A DNA stretch of 64,000 nt from Funiculus sociatus GB2-C1. GTDB taxonomy: Bacteria; Cyanobacteriota; Cyanobacteriia; Cyanobacteriales; FACHB-T130. The DNA is taken from the NCBI RefSeq assembly GCF_039962115.1, contig NZ_JAMPKJ010000017.1, positions 31,971-95,970 on the forward strand. Direction: 5' to 3'. Shown here in pieces: positions 24,910 through 34,323 of the stretch. The position numbers and the translations under genes were made by a program. The notes under the pieces are model-generated. The model was not told the origin of the DNA, did no database searches, and saw nothing but the letters and a program-made list of their open reading frames with translations. The first letter of the stretch is position 1, and every line of letters starts with the position of its first letter.

Positions 24910-25785
24910 TTAAAGTAGGAACTTCTCAATTGCGGTAGCAGCACCGTCTTGCTCAACACTGGGAGCTACCCAAGTAGCGATCGCTTGAACGTCTGCGGGT
25001 GCATTACCCATCGCTACACCAATTCCAGCGTATTCCAGCATCTCGAAATCATTAAAATTATCCCCAATGGCCATCACATTACTGGCTTCCAGTCCCAGTA
25101 TCTCTTCAGCTAAGTAGCGCACCGCCGTTCCTTTATTAACGCTGGGGTGAGTTGCTTCAAAGAAAGTCGCCACCGATGTAGTTAAGTACAGTTCAGCCGG
25201 GGTGTAACGCGATCGCAACGTACCCATCAGGTTGTCAATTACGGCAGTATCCTCACACAGAGCCAAAACTTTCGTCGGTTCAGTATTTAAAACGTTACGC
25301 AGGTCGCCTACAGCGATAGGCTGGATACCAGAACGCTCTGAGTAAGCTTGTGTAGCTGGCGTAATTTCCCGGACATAAAGCTGGTCGTTGATATAGAAGT
25401 GGATAGAAAGTAGCGATCGCAACTCTGGTTCCTCAAAGTAATCCAACAACTGCAACACTAATGGTTTAGAGACAGGACAATGCCTGAGAACTTGGTTTTG
25501 TGCAGGATCTTGAATCCATGCCCCTTGATACGCCATCACAGGCAGCGTCGAGCCGACTTGCTGATGGAAGCGCAAAGTAGAACGATACATCCTCCCAGTC
25601 GCGATCGCTATCTGAATGCCCTTCGCCTGGGCGGCACGAATCGCCTGGAGTACAGGTTCCCGGATATCGTTGGATACACCAGCAATGGTGCCATCGATGT
25701 CTAGCACCAGTAATCGAATAGCATCAGAGTTTACACTGGGCAAGCTTCCCGCACTTACCTGGTTAGCAGAAGAAGGTTTTGGCAT
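24910..25785 (-). CDS. Cof-type HAD phosphatase
   Basis: A 291-residue HAD-superfamily hydrolase, subclass IIB. Motif I is LVLDIDGTIAG with the nucleophile and general acid Asp, motif II lies in IAIATGRM, the Lys of motif III in SVNKGTAV, and motif IV in AIGDNFNDFEMLEYAG. The Cof cap domain sits between about residues 95 and 205. Such enzymes dephosphorylate sugar phosphates, flavin or other small phosphorylated metabolites; the substrate cannot be read from sequence. It is monocistronic, divergent from the CDF transporter gene. Confidence 0.9.
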   Translation of the reverse strand: MPKPSSANQVSAGSLPSVNSDAIRLLVLDIDGTIAGVSNDIREPVLQAIRAAQAKGIQIAIATGRMYRSTLRFHQQVGSTLPVMAYQGAWIQDPAQNQVLRHCPVSKPLVLQLLDYFEEPELRSLLSIHFYINDQLYVREITPATQAYSERSGIQPIAVGDLRNVLNTEPTKVLALCEDTAVIDNLMGTLRSRYTPAELYLTTSVATFFEATHPSVNKGTAVRYLAEEILGLEASNVMAIGDNFNDFEMLEYAGIGVAMGNAPADVQAIATWVAPSVEQDGAATAIEKFLL

Positions 25786-25870
25786 AAGTTGTTAATTATT
25801 CCTTGTTCGTTGTTAGAGTAACCAAACCTCTGAAAACTAACAACTAAAAACTAATAACTCCTTAAAGGCC

Positions 25871-26842
25871 ATGACCGAGGCAAAAAATCGCTTTCGTGCC
25901 AGTCGTCGGGTTTTATATGTCACCCTTTGGCTTACATTGTTCATTTTGTCAGTCAAAGTTTCAGCCGCATGGGTGACGCAAAGTCTCAGTCTCTTAGCAG
26001 AGTCGCTGCATACCCTGATTACCAGCTTCAGTACCCTACTGAGTTTGCTCGCCGTTGCTGCACCTAACCGTCTGGCAGGGCGCGAAATCTATGGTCATAG
26101 CAAACTGGAAAGCTCAGCAACACTAATACTGGTGGCATTTTTGGGCTTTGCCTGTACAAATTTATTGGGGATGTCCGCCCAGCAACTGATAGCTGTCACT
26201 AATGCAGCCGATCTACCATTTCCCACCCGGGTAAGTCTACCCCTGATTCAAATCCTATCCGCACTTGCAGGCGTTACTATCCTCTTGGCTTTCTTAAACA
26301 TCCACCAAGCCAAAGTGTTGAATAGCCCTACCCTACGTTTCAATGCTAACCAGCTGCTCAAGGATGTGTTGCTGACACTCGCCGTGGTGCTGTGTTTAGT
26401 AGGAGTTTTGTGGGGTGTGTTCTGGCTGGATCTGCTGCTGGCAGTTTTATTGGTAATCCAGACAGTGAGAAGTTGTTGGTACATGGTGAACTGGCAGTTA
26501 CCACTGATGGTGCAACAAAGCGCGATCGCTCCTGAAGTTTTGGCTCAAATTGCCCGTCAGGTTGGCGGTGTCACCCACTGCTACCACATTGAGTCGCGGG
26601 GAATTGTGGGGCGCTTAGTATTTGTACAGATGCACCTGATTCTGCATCCAGACTTTGTGGAAGTTGCCTCCCAGATTGCCGAACGTATCGAATTAGCCAT
26701 TAGAGAACGCTACGGCCCCATTCAAGCCATCTTCTACATTGATGACTATCTGCGAGAGCCTCCCGGCACCAGTCTGCCAAATCAGCCCTCAGAGGTCGAT
26801 GGTAGAAGCGATCGCCACGATGAGACACACAGCCAAAATTAA
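25871..26842 (+). CDS. cation diffusion facilitator family transporter
   Basis: A 323-residue protein with about five or six membrane helices and a C-terminal cytoplasmic domain. The helix-2 region SLSLLAESLHTLITSF and GHSKLESSATLI match the CDF family layout, and the C-terminal part (VTHCYHIESRGIVGRLVFVQMH, seen as HIESRGIVGRLVFVQMHL) is the usual ferredoxin-like domain. The metal-site residues are unusual: helix 2 has Glu-x2-His with Thr where the second Asp is normal, and helix 5 has Asn and Asp instead of the His-Asp pair. Substrate may therefore not be zinc. The tail is His/Asp-rich. Confidence 0.8.
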   Translation: MTEAKNRFRASRRVLYVTLWLTLFILSVKVSAAWVTQSLSLLAESLHTLITSFSTLLSLLAVAAPNRLAGREIYGHSKLESSATLILVAFLGFACTNLLGMSAQQLIAVTNAADLPFPTRVSLPLIQILSALAGVTILLAFLNIHQAKVLNSPTLRFNANQLLKDVLLTLAVVLCLVGVLWGVFWLDLLLAVLLVIQTVRSCWYMVNWQLPLMVQQSAIAPEVLAQIARQVGGVTHCYHIESRGIVGRLVFVQMHLILHPDFVEVASQIAERIELAIRERYGPIQAIFYIDDYLREPPGTSLPNQPSEVDGRSDRHDETHSQN

Positions 26843-27464
26843 TTGAGCATCAGTTCAACTAAAACACCGAATTATTACTGATTCGCGTCAGGACTGCATT
26901 GCTGCGCTTATCGCGTAGCAAGCTCTGCCTCGTGCGTATCGCCAATTTATGCTTGCGTTTTCAGCTCAGGAGAAGCAATTATTCCAGTCTGGATAACACC
27001 CATTTCTAGTGTTTGACACTTGTTGAACAAAAAGTATTATCCGCAAAAACTCTTACAACTTCTCAGCAAATTTACTGATATTTCTTAGATAAAAACTCTT
27101 TTTTCAGGAAACTGTCTCCCGCTAAAAAATAAATATGAATTACTTTTACTGTAGTCAGCGAAATTACCGATGTTTTTTAAATAACGCTTTTCTTTAAACT
27201 GAGGAAATTACTGCTGGAAAAATCAATAATAATCAGTAAATTAGTAAGTAGATTCGGGCTTTGCGTAAATGTCGAAAGAGTATGAAGAGTTAAACAAGAC
27301 TTGCAAGACTTGTAGACATTCAACTGCAAAGTCAGATATTAATAGAGAAGAAAAGCAAATCACTTCAACATCGGTTCTCTAAAAAAAAATAACTCAATTT
27401 TTTTTTAGGTTATATGCCGATTAAATGAGGTGAAGTCGTTCATCGCCTTGGTAGAGGTACTTAA
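26843..27464. other. intergenic region upstream of the PEP-CTERM gene
   Basis: 622 AT-rich bases. No gene, tRNA or strong hairpin was recognised. A short GCTGCGCTTATCGCGTAGCAAGC stretch near 26900 is a partial palindrome (CTGCGC/GCG...). The 27380-27410 region has A8 and T9 runs that could flank a promoter of the following gene. Confidence 0.4.
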
Positions 27465-28316
27465 ATGAAAACCAAACTATTTACTACACTGTTTGCCGCT
27501 GCTGCTGCCCTGACCGGCGTCATCTCTGCAACTGCTCCTGCATCCGCTCAAATTAACTGGGGTCCTAATTCTTTAGATAGCGCGCCTACAAAGAAGACAT
27601 TGAGTCAATCTTCTGATGCTTTGAACATTCAAAATCTTTTGAAGGGCTTAAACACTCAGCTCAACAAGACTCAAGAGAAAAACGCATTCCCTGACTTAAG
27701 CCTTCTAGGAGGTAAATCGTTTGATCTGAGCAAGTTAACAGTGAAAAATAACACTGATATTCGCGCTTACTTTGTCAATGAAGGCGCGGATTATAACAAT
27801 CAGTTGGGTTATCAAGCGCTTGACACTAACGGCAACGTTGCCAAAGAAGGGCTGGCTTTTTGGGAACTCAACAGCACCGATAGCATTAGAGAAAACGACA
27901 TTAGTTATACCAATCTCAAGCAAGGAGACTGGGTAAGCTTAGGCAGCTTCAGCAAAGGTACGACTCTGAATTTCCAGTTGAATGCCAATAGCTTATACGG
28001 CACACAAAACTCATACGGTATCTACAATTCTGTTTCTAGTGCTGCTAACCCAGATGGACTACAGCACGCCAAAGGCTATATGTTTGACTCTCGTTACCTA
28101 GTAGTTGGTTTCGAGGATTTGTATGGAGATGGCAGCTGGACTGGCGTAACTCCAGCATCTGACCGCGACTTCAACGACACTGTGTTCATCGTCGATTTGG
28201 GTGAAGGCGGTTTTGCAAGCGTACCTGAGCCTTCTGCAACCTTAGCGCTAGCGGGAATGAGCCTTGTTGGTATGTTTGGGGTGCGTCGCCGCCGCAACAG
28301 CCAAATCAACGGCTAA
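27465..28316 (+). CDS. PEP-CTERM-sorted exported protein with a DUF4114-type domain
   Basis: A 283-residue secreted protein. Residues 1-29 are a typical signal peptide (MKTKLFTTLFAAAAAL, cleavage after ASAQ). The C-terminus has VPEPSATLALAGMSLVGMFG followed by RRRR, the PEP-CTERM sorting signal processed by exosortase-type systems. Residues about 80-255 include FFEDLYGDGSWTG-like FEDLYGDGSW and SDRDFNDTVFIV, the Asp-rich motif of DUF4114 found in many exported PEP-CTERM proteins. Likely placed in sheath or exopolysaccharide. No exosortase gene is in this window. A hairpin with a T run follows the stop. Confidence 0.88.
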   Translation: MKTKLFTTLFAAAAALTGVISATAPASAQINWGPNSLDSAPTKKTLSQSSDALNIQNLLKGLNTQLNKTQEKNAFPDLSLLGGKSFDLSKLTVKNNTDIRAYFVNEGADYNNQLGYQALDTNGNVAKEGLAFWELNSTDSIRENDISYTNLKQGDWVSLGSFSKGTTLNFQLNANSLYGTQNSYGIYNSVSSAANPDGLQHAKGYMFDSRYLVVGFEDLYGDGSWTGVTPASDRDFNDTVFIVDLGEGGFASVPEPSATLALAGMSLVGMFGVRRRRNSQING

Positions 28317-28374
28317 TCTGCTGATACATCGCTGATGTTTATGTAAGTTTGATTAGTCAACACCCATTTTTTCT

Positions 28375-28396
28375 AGCCTGCTGTTGCGGGCTTTTT
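28375..28396 (+). terminator. terminator of the PEP-CTERM gene
   Basis: AGCCTGC pairs with GCGGGCT (one G-T pair) around TGTT, followed by TTTTCC; 59 bases after the stop codon. Confidence 0.65.
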
Positions 28397-28505
28397 CCAT
28401 TAGAGGTAATATTTGCAGCCGCAGTAGGTATGGTTGCCAGCAATCGCAGTCACCGCAACCAAGTTGATTAATTGGTTGTTGGAGCGTTCCTGAAGGATCT
28501 ATAGT

Positions 28506-28542
28506 CAAAAAGCCGTTGAATATACCACTCAACGGCTTTTTG
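28506..28542. terminator. strong symmetrical hairpin upstream of polA
   Basis: A 14-bp perfect stem (CAAAAAGCCGTTGA and complement) around a 9-base loop with A and T runs on both flanks, so it can work on either strand. It lies 70 bases before the polA start. Confidence 0.75.
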
Positions 28543-28611
28543 CTGTGAATTATCAATCTGAACCATATAAAAAACCGAATAAGTTTGCAAGCGGCTAGAT
28601 AAAATAAGGCT

Positions 28612-31600
28612 ATGTCTCAATCCACCTCTGCCTCATCCCAAAACCGACCTCTACTCATCCTAGTAGATGGTCACTCGTTAGCCTTCCGCTCCTACTTTGC
28701 GTTTGCCAAAAGTCGGGATGGGGGCTTAAAAACAAAAACAGGTATTCCTACGAGTGTCTGCTTTGGCTTCCTCAAGTCCTTGCTGGAGGTGATAGCATCT
28801 CAGCATCCGCAGGCGATCGCGATCGCATTTGACCTCGGCTTACCCACTTTCCGCCACGAAGCCGACGACACATACAAAGCCGACCGAGCCGAGACACCAG
28901 AAGATTTTATCACCGACCTAAAAAATCTCCACGAACTTTTGGATGCCTTGAATCTACCGATTCTCACCTCTGGTGGCTATGAGGCAGATGATGTCTTGGG
29001 GACTTTGGCAGTTCGGGCAAGTGCTGCGGGTTACAGTGTCAAAATCGTTACAGGTGATAGAGATTTATTTCAACTGGTTGACACCGCAAAGGAAATTAAC
29101 GTTTTATATCTCGGTCAAACCTTCTGGCAACGCACCAGCACCGCAGGGCCAGTAGAATTTGGCCCAGAGGAAGTAAAACAGAAGCTAGGAATACTACCAG
29201 AGCAGGTTGTCGATTACAAAGCTCTCTGCGGAGATAGCTCCGATAACATCCCCGGCGTTAAGGGAATTGGCGACAAGACGGCGGTGAAGCTGCTTACAGA
29301 TTATGGCTCTCTAGACGGGATTTATGCTTCCTTAGATGAGATTAAAGGAGCAGTCAAGCAGAAACTGGAAACTGGAAAACAAGAGGCCTATCGCTCCCAG
29401 CACTTGGCGAAAATAGTTCTTGATGTTCCTCTGGATTTTAGTTTAGAAGACTCCCATTTGAAGGGATTTGATGCCCCTGTCTTGAAGCAGCAGCTGGAAA
29501 AGCTAGAGTTAAACAAATTTTTAAGCAAAATCAGCGAAATCCAGCTAGCGTTTGGTGGTACAGATGAGGAACCTAATGTAGAGCAGGTTTCTAGCTTGCT
29601 AGAGGAAAAGGGTGGGCAGAAACCAGAGGATGCTCAACTGGAAGATGAAGACGGCGACCTGTGGTTTTTCAGTGCAGCGGACACCGAAGCGGCTGCAAAG
29701 ACAGACAAAAATGCTGCTAGCACGATTACACCCCAAATTATTGATACTCCAGAAAAACTAACTCAACTGGTAAACCAGCTGAAAACTTGTACTGACTCAG
29801 CTTCGCCTGTGGCTTGGGATACGGAAACTGATTCCCTAGAGCCGCGAGATGCTTCTTTAGTGGGGATTGGCTGCTGTTGGGGAACCGAACAATCGGAAAT
29901 TGCCTACATCCCTACTGCACATAAATCAGGCTCAAACCTGGATAAAACAACTGTTTTAGAAGCTTTGCGTCCAATTTTGGAAAGTAATGATTATCCCAAA
30001 ACGTTGCAAAATGCCAAGTTTGACCGCTTGGTATTACGCTTTCAGGGAATTAAGCTTTCCGGAGTCATCTTTGACACGATGCTTGCTAGTTACGTACTAA
30101 ATCCAGAAGATAGCCACAACCTCGGCGATTTAGTTCTGCGCTACTTGGGGCTACAAATAAGTAATTATACGGATGTAGTGCCAAAAGGCAAGAATATTGC
30201 CGATCTGGATATTCAGACTGTAGCTTACTACTGCGGGATGCAGGTTTATGCAACATTCCAGTTGGTGCCAAAACTAAGAGAAAAACTGAAGCAAGTTGAA
30301 GCTCTCCACAAGCTGCTGCTGGAAGTAGAACAACCTCTAGAACCAGTCTTAGCCCAGATGGAATACACGGGCATCCGGATTGATGTGGGATATCTCAAAG
30401 AACTCTCGCAACAGATGGAACCAGATTTAGAGGCGATTAAGCAGAAAGCTTATAACTCCGTACCCCGTAATATCTTCAATGAGTACGTCGAAAAACTCTT
30501 GTCACAGTTGGAACCAGATTTTGAGGCGGTTAAGCAGAAAAAATACGACTCTGTAGCCAGTCCTATTTTTAAGGCTTATCTCAAAAAAACCTCACAAAGC
30601 AAGGAAACGGATTTAGCAGCGATTAGGCAAAAAGTTTACGAGACCGAACCCAGCGTTATTTTAAATTTGAACTCGCCTGCTCAGTTGAGTGAATTGCTGT
30701 TTGAGATAGTCAAGCTGGAAAAAAAGAAGTCTCGCAAAACCCCAACAGGGCTTTACTCCACCGATGTCTCCGTTTTGGAAAAATTGCAAGGAGATCATCC
30801 AATTATTGATGCTCTCTTAGAGTACCGCACCCTATACAAGCTTTATTCTACCTATGTGGAAGCGATACCAAAGCTGGTGCGTAGCGATACTCAGCGAGTA
30901 CATACTGATTTCAATCAGGCGCTTACTGATACTGGGCGGCTGTCTTCTTCTAATCCAAATTTACAGAATATTCCCATCGGCACGGAATTTAGTCGGCGGA
31001 TTCGCAGAGCATTTTTACCAGAACCGGGTTGGTTACTGCTTGCTGCTGACTATTCGCAAATCGAGTTGCGAATTTTGGCTCACCTGAGCAAAGAGCCAGT
31101 GTTAGTTGAAGCATATCGGCAAAATGAGGATATCCACAGCGTTACTGCTCGGCTGTTATTTGAGAAGGACACAATAACATCCGAGGAACGCCGCTTAGGG
31201 AAGATTATAAACTTCGGCGTGATTTACGGGATGGGTGCGGCGCGGTTTGCGCGGGAAGCTGGAGTAAAGGCGACAGAGGGTAGACTGTTTATCGATCGCT
31301 TCAACGAGCGTTATCGCAAAGTTTTTGATTATTTGGAGCAAGTCAAGAGGGAAGCGATCGCGCACGGCTACGTTGAAACTATTTTAGGTCGTCGTCGCTA
31401 CTTTAATTTCGAGGGCGGCAGTCTCCGCAAGCTCAAAGGTAGCAACCCGGATGATATCAAACTTGATGAATTCCGGCGGTTAGGACAATCTGATGCCCAA
31501 CTTTTGCGAGCAGCTGCTAACGCACCGATTCAGGGTTCTAGCGCCGATATCATCAAAATTGCGATGGCGCAATTGCACGAAGTTTTACAGAATTATCAGG

Positions 31601-31767
31601 CACGTTTGCTGTTACAAGTTCACGATGAATTAGTGTTTGAAGTTCCTCCCTCGGAGTGGGAAGAATTACAGATGAAGATTCGTTCCACAATGGAAAATGC
31701 TGTTTCTTTGAGCGTTCCTCTATTAGTTGATGTTCGTGCTGGACAAAACTGGATGGAAACGAAGTAA
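28612..31767 (+). CDS. polA: DNA polymerase I, with a triplicated 31-residue segment and altered Exo III motif
   Basis: A 1051-residue Pol I for gap filling and Okazaki fragment processing. Order of domains: 5'-3' exonuclease (LVDGHSLAFRSYFAF to about 320), an acidic linker, a 3'-5' exonuclease-like domain (about 375-580), and the polymerase (about 600-1051) with DYSQIELRILAHLS, GKIINFGVIYGMG and QVHDELVFEVP, all intact. In the exonuclease domain Exo I (DTETD) and Exo II (NAKFDR) are kept, but in Exo III the catalytic Asp of YxxxD is Gln544 (YYCGMQVYATF). At the base of the thumb, 30391-30669 holds three tandem 93-bp units encoding 31-residue helices (YLKELSQQMEPDLEAIKQK and two variants), where relatives have one. 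Hence it is longer than usual. Confidence 0.95.
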   Translation: MSQSTSASSQNRPLLILVDGHSLAFRSYFAFAKSRDGGLKTKTGIPTSVCFGFLKSLLEVIASQHPQAIAIAFDLGLPTFRHEADDTYKADRAETPEDFITDLKNLHELLDALNLPILTSGGYEADDVLGTLAVRASAAGYSVKIVTGDRDLFQLVDTAKEINVLYLGQTFWQRTSTAGPVEFGPEEVKQKLGILPEQVVDYKALCGDSSDNIPGVKGIGDKTAVKLLTDYGSLDGIYASLDEIKGAVKQKLETGKQEAYRSQHLAKIVLDVPLDFSLEDSHLKGFDAPVLKQQLEKLELNKFLSKISEIQLAFGGTDEEPNVEQVSSLLEEKGGQKPEDAQLEDEDGDLWFFSAADTEAAAKTDKNAASTITPQIIDTPEKLTQLVNQLKTCTDSASPVAWDTETDSLEPRDASLVGIGCCWGTEQSEIAYIPTAHKSGSNLDKTTVLEALRPILESNDYPKTLQNAKFDRLVLRFQGIKLSGVIFDTMLASYVLNPEDSHNLGDLVLRYLGLQISNYTDVVPKGKNIADLDIQTVAYYCGMQVYATFQLVPKLREKLKQVEALHKLLLEVEQPLEPVLAQMEYTGIRIDVGYLKELSQQMEPDLEAIKQKAYNSVPRNIFNEYVEKLLSQLEPDFEAVKQKKYDSVASPIFKAYLKKTSQSKETDLAAIRQKVYETEPSVILNLNSPAQLSELLFEIVKLEKKKSRKTPTGLYSTDVSVLEKLQGDHPIIDALLEYRTLYKLYSTYVEAIPKLVRSDTQRVHTDFNQALTDTGRLSSSNPNLQNIPIGTEFSRRIRRAFLPEPGWLLLAADYSQIELRILAHLSKEPVLVEAYRQNEDIHSVTARLLFEKDTITSEERRLGKIINFGVIYGMGAARFAREAGVKATEGRLFIDRFNERYRKVFDYLEQVKREAIAHGYVETILGRRRYFNFEGGSLRKLKGSNPDDIKLDEFRRLGQSDAQLLRAAANAPIQGSSADIIKIAMAQLHEVLQNYQARLLLQVHDELVFEVPPSEWEELQMKIRSTMENAVSLSVPLLVDVRAGQNWMETK

Positions 31768-32015
31768 ATCTACATCTATAATTAAATATAGCGTTTCTTG
31801 ATCGCATGAGTTACACCAAAACTCCTACGATAGCAAGCATTCCAACCTGTCAGTTTGTACCTCGGTAGATTGAGAACCGCTATAGTTAGAATGTGACTAA
31901 TAAAAATTAAGGAATCAGTAGCTAACTGGTTTATGTTTTTGTAGGTTCAGGGTTCAAGAGTCCTACCTTGCATACGCTTTGTGTGAAGCTATCTTCGTAG
32001 CGATCGCGCCTATCC

Positions 32016-32163
32016 CATAGCGATCCAGAGCAAACGCATCTTATTTCTGAAATGCTTACTAGACAAGGGCTTCAAGCATTTAGTATTTATCATTATCAAG
32101 TTATCAAATCCTTACGGGGAAGGAAATCCAGAATTTAGATGCGTTTGCCCTGCATAGCGATCC
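32016..32163. mobile_element. MITE-like element with 11-bp flanking direct repeats
   Basis: A 12-bp perfect inverted repeat, GCAAACGCATCT at 32030-32041 and its complement at 32137-32148, is flanked by direct repeats CATAGCGATCC at 32016-32026 and 32153-32163. The arrangement (direct repeat, inverted repeat, about 95-base core, inverted repeat, direct repeat) fits a transposed non-coding element with a target duplication; part of the flank resembles HIP1 context, so coincidence is possible. Confidence 0.5.
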
Positions 32164-32343
32164 GAGTAGAGCGATCGCTATTCCACTCTTGAACAATGAA
32201 CGACTGATACCATTTCCCTGTCTGCCATGAATCCGTCTATTGCCCTTTGTTTTTCTAGCGTCAGGGAAGCGGTGCGTTAGCACGGGGTTGGGGACTCGTA
32301 AATGTGGCATCAAAACAGTGATTTGGTATGACAACTAATAACT

Positions 32344-32372
32344 GTAGCGGTGCGGCATTGCCGTACTCCTAC
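32344..32372. repeat. 29-bp palindromic repeat, copy 2
   Basis: Arms GTAGCGGTGCGGCA and TGCCGTACTCCTAC around a central T; same 14+1+14 layout as 24767 and 61946 but the most diverged. Confidence 0.55.
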
Positions 32373-32907
32373 CAACTACAACTCTCAACCAATAGTTTAA
32401 TTTCACTGACCTATTTATAACTTCCAGTTCTTGGCTTTTGCGTTCCCAGTCTGCTCGCCTAGCAGCAACCCTAGCTTCTACAATCTCTGCAAACTATGTC
32501 GGGTAAGGCTTTTTCCTATTGGGTTTGCTCAGCACTAACAGTCAATTACCTACCTAAGCATAGTCTGGACGCAAGAACGCAATTCTTAGGCTAGGGTTAA
32601 GTTTTAATAAACTATTTAAAATTGTATGTCCCAAAAACAGATAGGCTATAGTTTTTCATATTAATAAAAATTTAATAACTTTTAATATTGTTTCTTAATT
32701 GGTGTAAAGTAAGGTTTTTAGCTTGAGTTAAAATACTCTGATCCTCAAATAGAACCGTAATTTTATAAACTTTTTATAAAGTTATTTTAGTTATTTTATA
32801 TAAAATTTATATTACGAAATTAAGATCAGAAAATTTACTGATGAAAAAAATCTCATTAATTCTGTATACTTCGTGACATAGGCAGTATTTGAACTAATTT
32901 AATAAAA

Positions 32908-34191
32908 ATGAAAGCCACTACATTAAGTTTGGCAAAGATTGTTCAGTTAATAGATTTAGTCAGCCAGCGACAAGGAACGGGGAAATTGCTCCTTGTTAGT
33001 GGCGATAAGTTGCAAAACAATACGCCAAGCGATTCGCCGACCGAGGTGCTAAGCCAGAGCGATCGTCAATGGCACTTATACTTCTTTCAAGGGCATCTTT
33101 TTTATGCCACTGACAGCCACCACTGCTTCCGCCGTTGGCAAAGGGCGTTGAAGCAATCCTGTCCTGAGTTTGCCCCTGAGGTGTCTTTTGCTAATCAACC
33201 TTGGGAGTACCAGGTGCTGGAGGAAGGCATTAAAGAAGGTAGCCTAAATCTAAATCAAGTCAAGGCTATTGTTCAAACCAACGCTTTAGAGGTGTTTTTT
33301 GAACTGGTTAGTTATCCAGCCCCTCTTACCAGCCATTGGCAACCGTGCAAACTATCAACTGCTCCCATAGCTTTGCTTCCAGCAAAACAAGTTTTTCAAA
33401 AAGCTCAACAAATGTGGGAACAGTGGCAAGCGAAAGATTTAGGACAAATTTCCCCTAACCTGGCACCTGTTTTAAAACAATCTCCTCAAAAACCAAATCA
33501 AGATTCTAAAGAAGCTTCTTTAAGCCTAATTCAGCTGCTCAATAGTCAAAACACCCTTTTGGATATTGCTTATCAGCTGCGGCAACCTGCGTGGGCAGTG
33601 ACACTATCCTTACTTACCTTGGTTCGTAAGAATCTTGTGGAATTCAAAGAAGTTCCAGATTTACCCAAACCCGTTTCACAAAAGCAAAAGCCTGCTGCTA
33701 TAAAAGTGGGTGCATCTCCAACGCCAAATCTCTGTGGCCCTTTAATTGCCTGTATTGATGATAGTCCAGTTATTGGTCAGGTATTAGAAAAAATCCTCAT
33801 ACCCGCTGGATATCGGCTGTTGAAGATAACTGAGCCGTTGCAACAGATGGGTATCCTCGCGAAGCAAAAGCCAGACTTAATTTTCCTAGACTTAGTAATG
33901 CCGGATGCTAACGGCTATAGCCTTTGTGCCTTCTTACGCCAGACGCCAATATTTCAGAAAACGCCGATTATTATCCTCACCAGTCGGGACAACCTAATTA
34001 ACCGCAGCCAAGCCAAACTTACTGGGGCTGTAGATTTTTTAAGCAAGCCACCAGAACCGAAAAAAGTGCTGCAAGTCATTCAAAAGTATCTAGCTCCAGA
34101 AAAGACACCAAGATCTGCTTTGAAATCATCAGCAGCCAACGCAGGTGGAGCGGAAGTAGTGATGAAACAAAGTTTAAACGGCGCTAGTTAA
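32908..34191 (+). CDS. PATAN-domain response regulator (PixG/TaxP1/PatA-like)
   Basis: A 427-residue protein. Residues about 1-245 are a PATAN-type domain (formerly DUF4388; LSLAKIVQLIDLVSQRQGTGKLLL seen as QGTGKLLL, with WHLYFFQGHLFYA), and residues about 277-400 a receiver domain: acidic pair in ACIDDSPV, phospho-acceptor Asp in LIFLDLVMPDANGY, Lys in FLSKPPEP. In Synechocystis the first gene of the pix cluster has this architecture and its product, when phosphorylated, redirects the type IV pilus motors. It opens the six-gene chemotaxis-like operon and is preceded by a long AT-rich leader. Confidence 0.88.
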   Translation: MKATTLSLAKIVQLIDLVSQRQGTGKLLLVSGDKLQNNTPSDSPTEVLSQSDRQWHLYFFQGHLFYATDSHHCFRRWQRALKQSCPEFAPEVSFANQPWEYQVLEEGIKEGSLNLNQVKAIVQTNALEVFFELVSYPAPLTSHWQPCKLSTAPIALLPAKQVFQKAQQMWEQWQAKDLGQISPNLAPVLKQSPQKPNQDSKEASLSLIQLLNSQNTLLDIAYQLRQPAWAVTLSLLTLVRKNLVEFKEVPDLPKPVSQKQKPAAIKVGASPTPNLCGPLIACIDDSPVIGQVLEKILIPAGYRLLKITEPLQQMGILAKQKPDLIFLDLVMPDANGYSLCAFLRQTPIFQKTPIIILTSRDNLINRSQAKLTGAVDFLSKPPEPKKVLQVIQKYLAPEKTPRSALKSSAANAGGAEVVMKQSLNGAS

Positions 34192-34323
34192 AAACCGTAT
34201 TAAATAAAAAGTTTATTAAAAGTAAAGCTTGTAGAAATTTGTACTTTTAATAATATTTTAATGCTGGTTATTCTGATAGATGTAGTAACACGCTAGAATC
34301 ATCTTCCCTAAGAGGTTAACACC

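Larger units (their letters stand above)
31768..32907. other. 1.1-kb intergenic region with repeat remnants and an AT-rich leader
   Basis: No convincing gene. It holds a MITE-like unit (32016-32163), another possible one bounded by TGATACCA near 32205 and TGGTATGAC near 32324, a 29-bp palindrome (32344-32372), and from about 32590 to 32907 an extremely AT-rich stretch that probably contains the promoter and a long 5' leader of the phototaxis operon. Confidence 0.5.

Noticed and set aside
32104..32334. 76-residue minus-strand frame in the polA/pixG gap
   Set aside because: Lies across repeat remnants, has no domain and an unusual composition.
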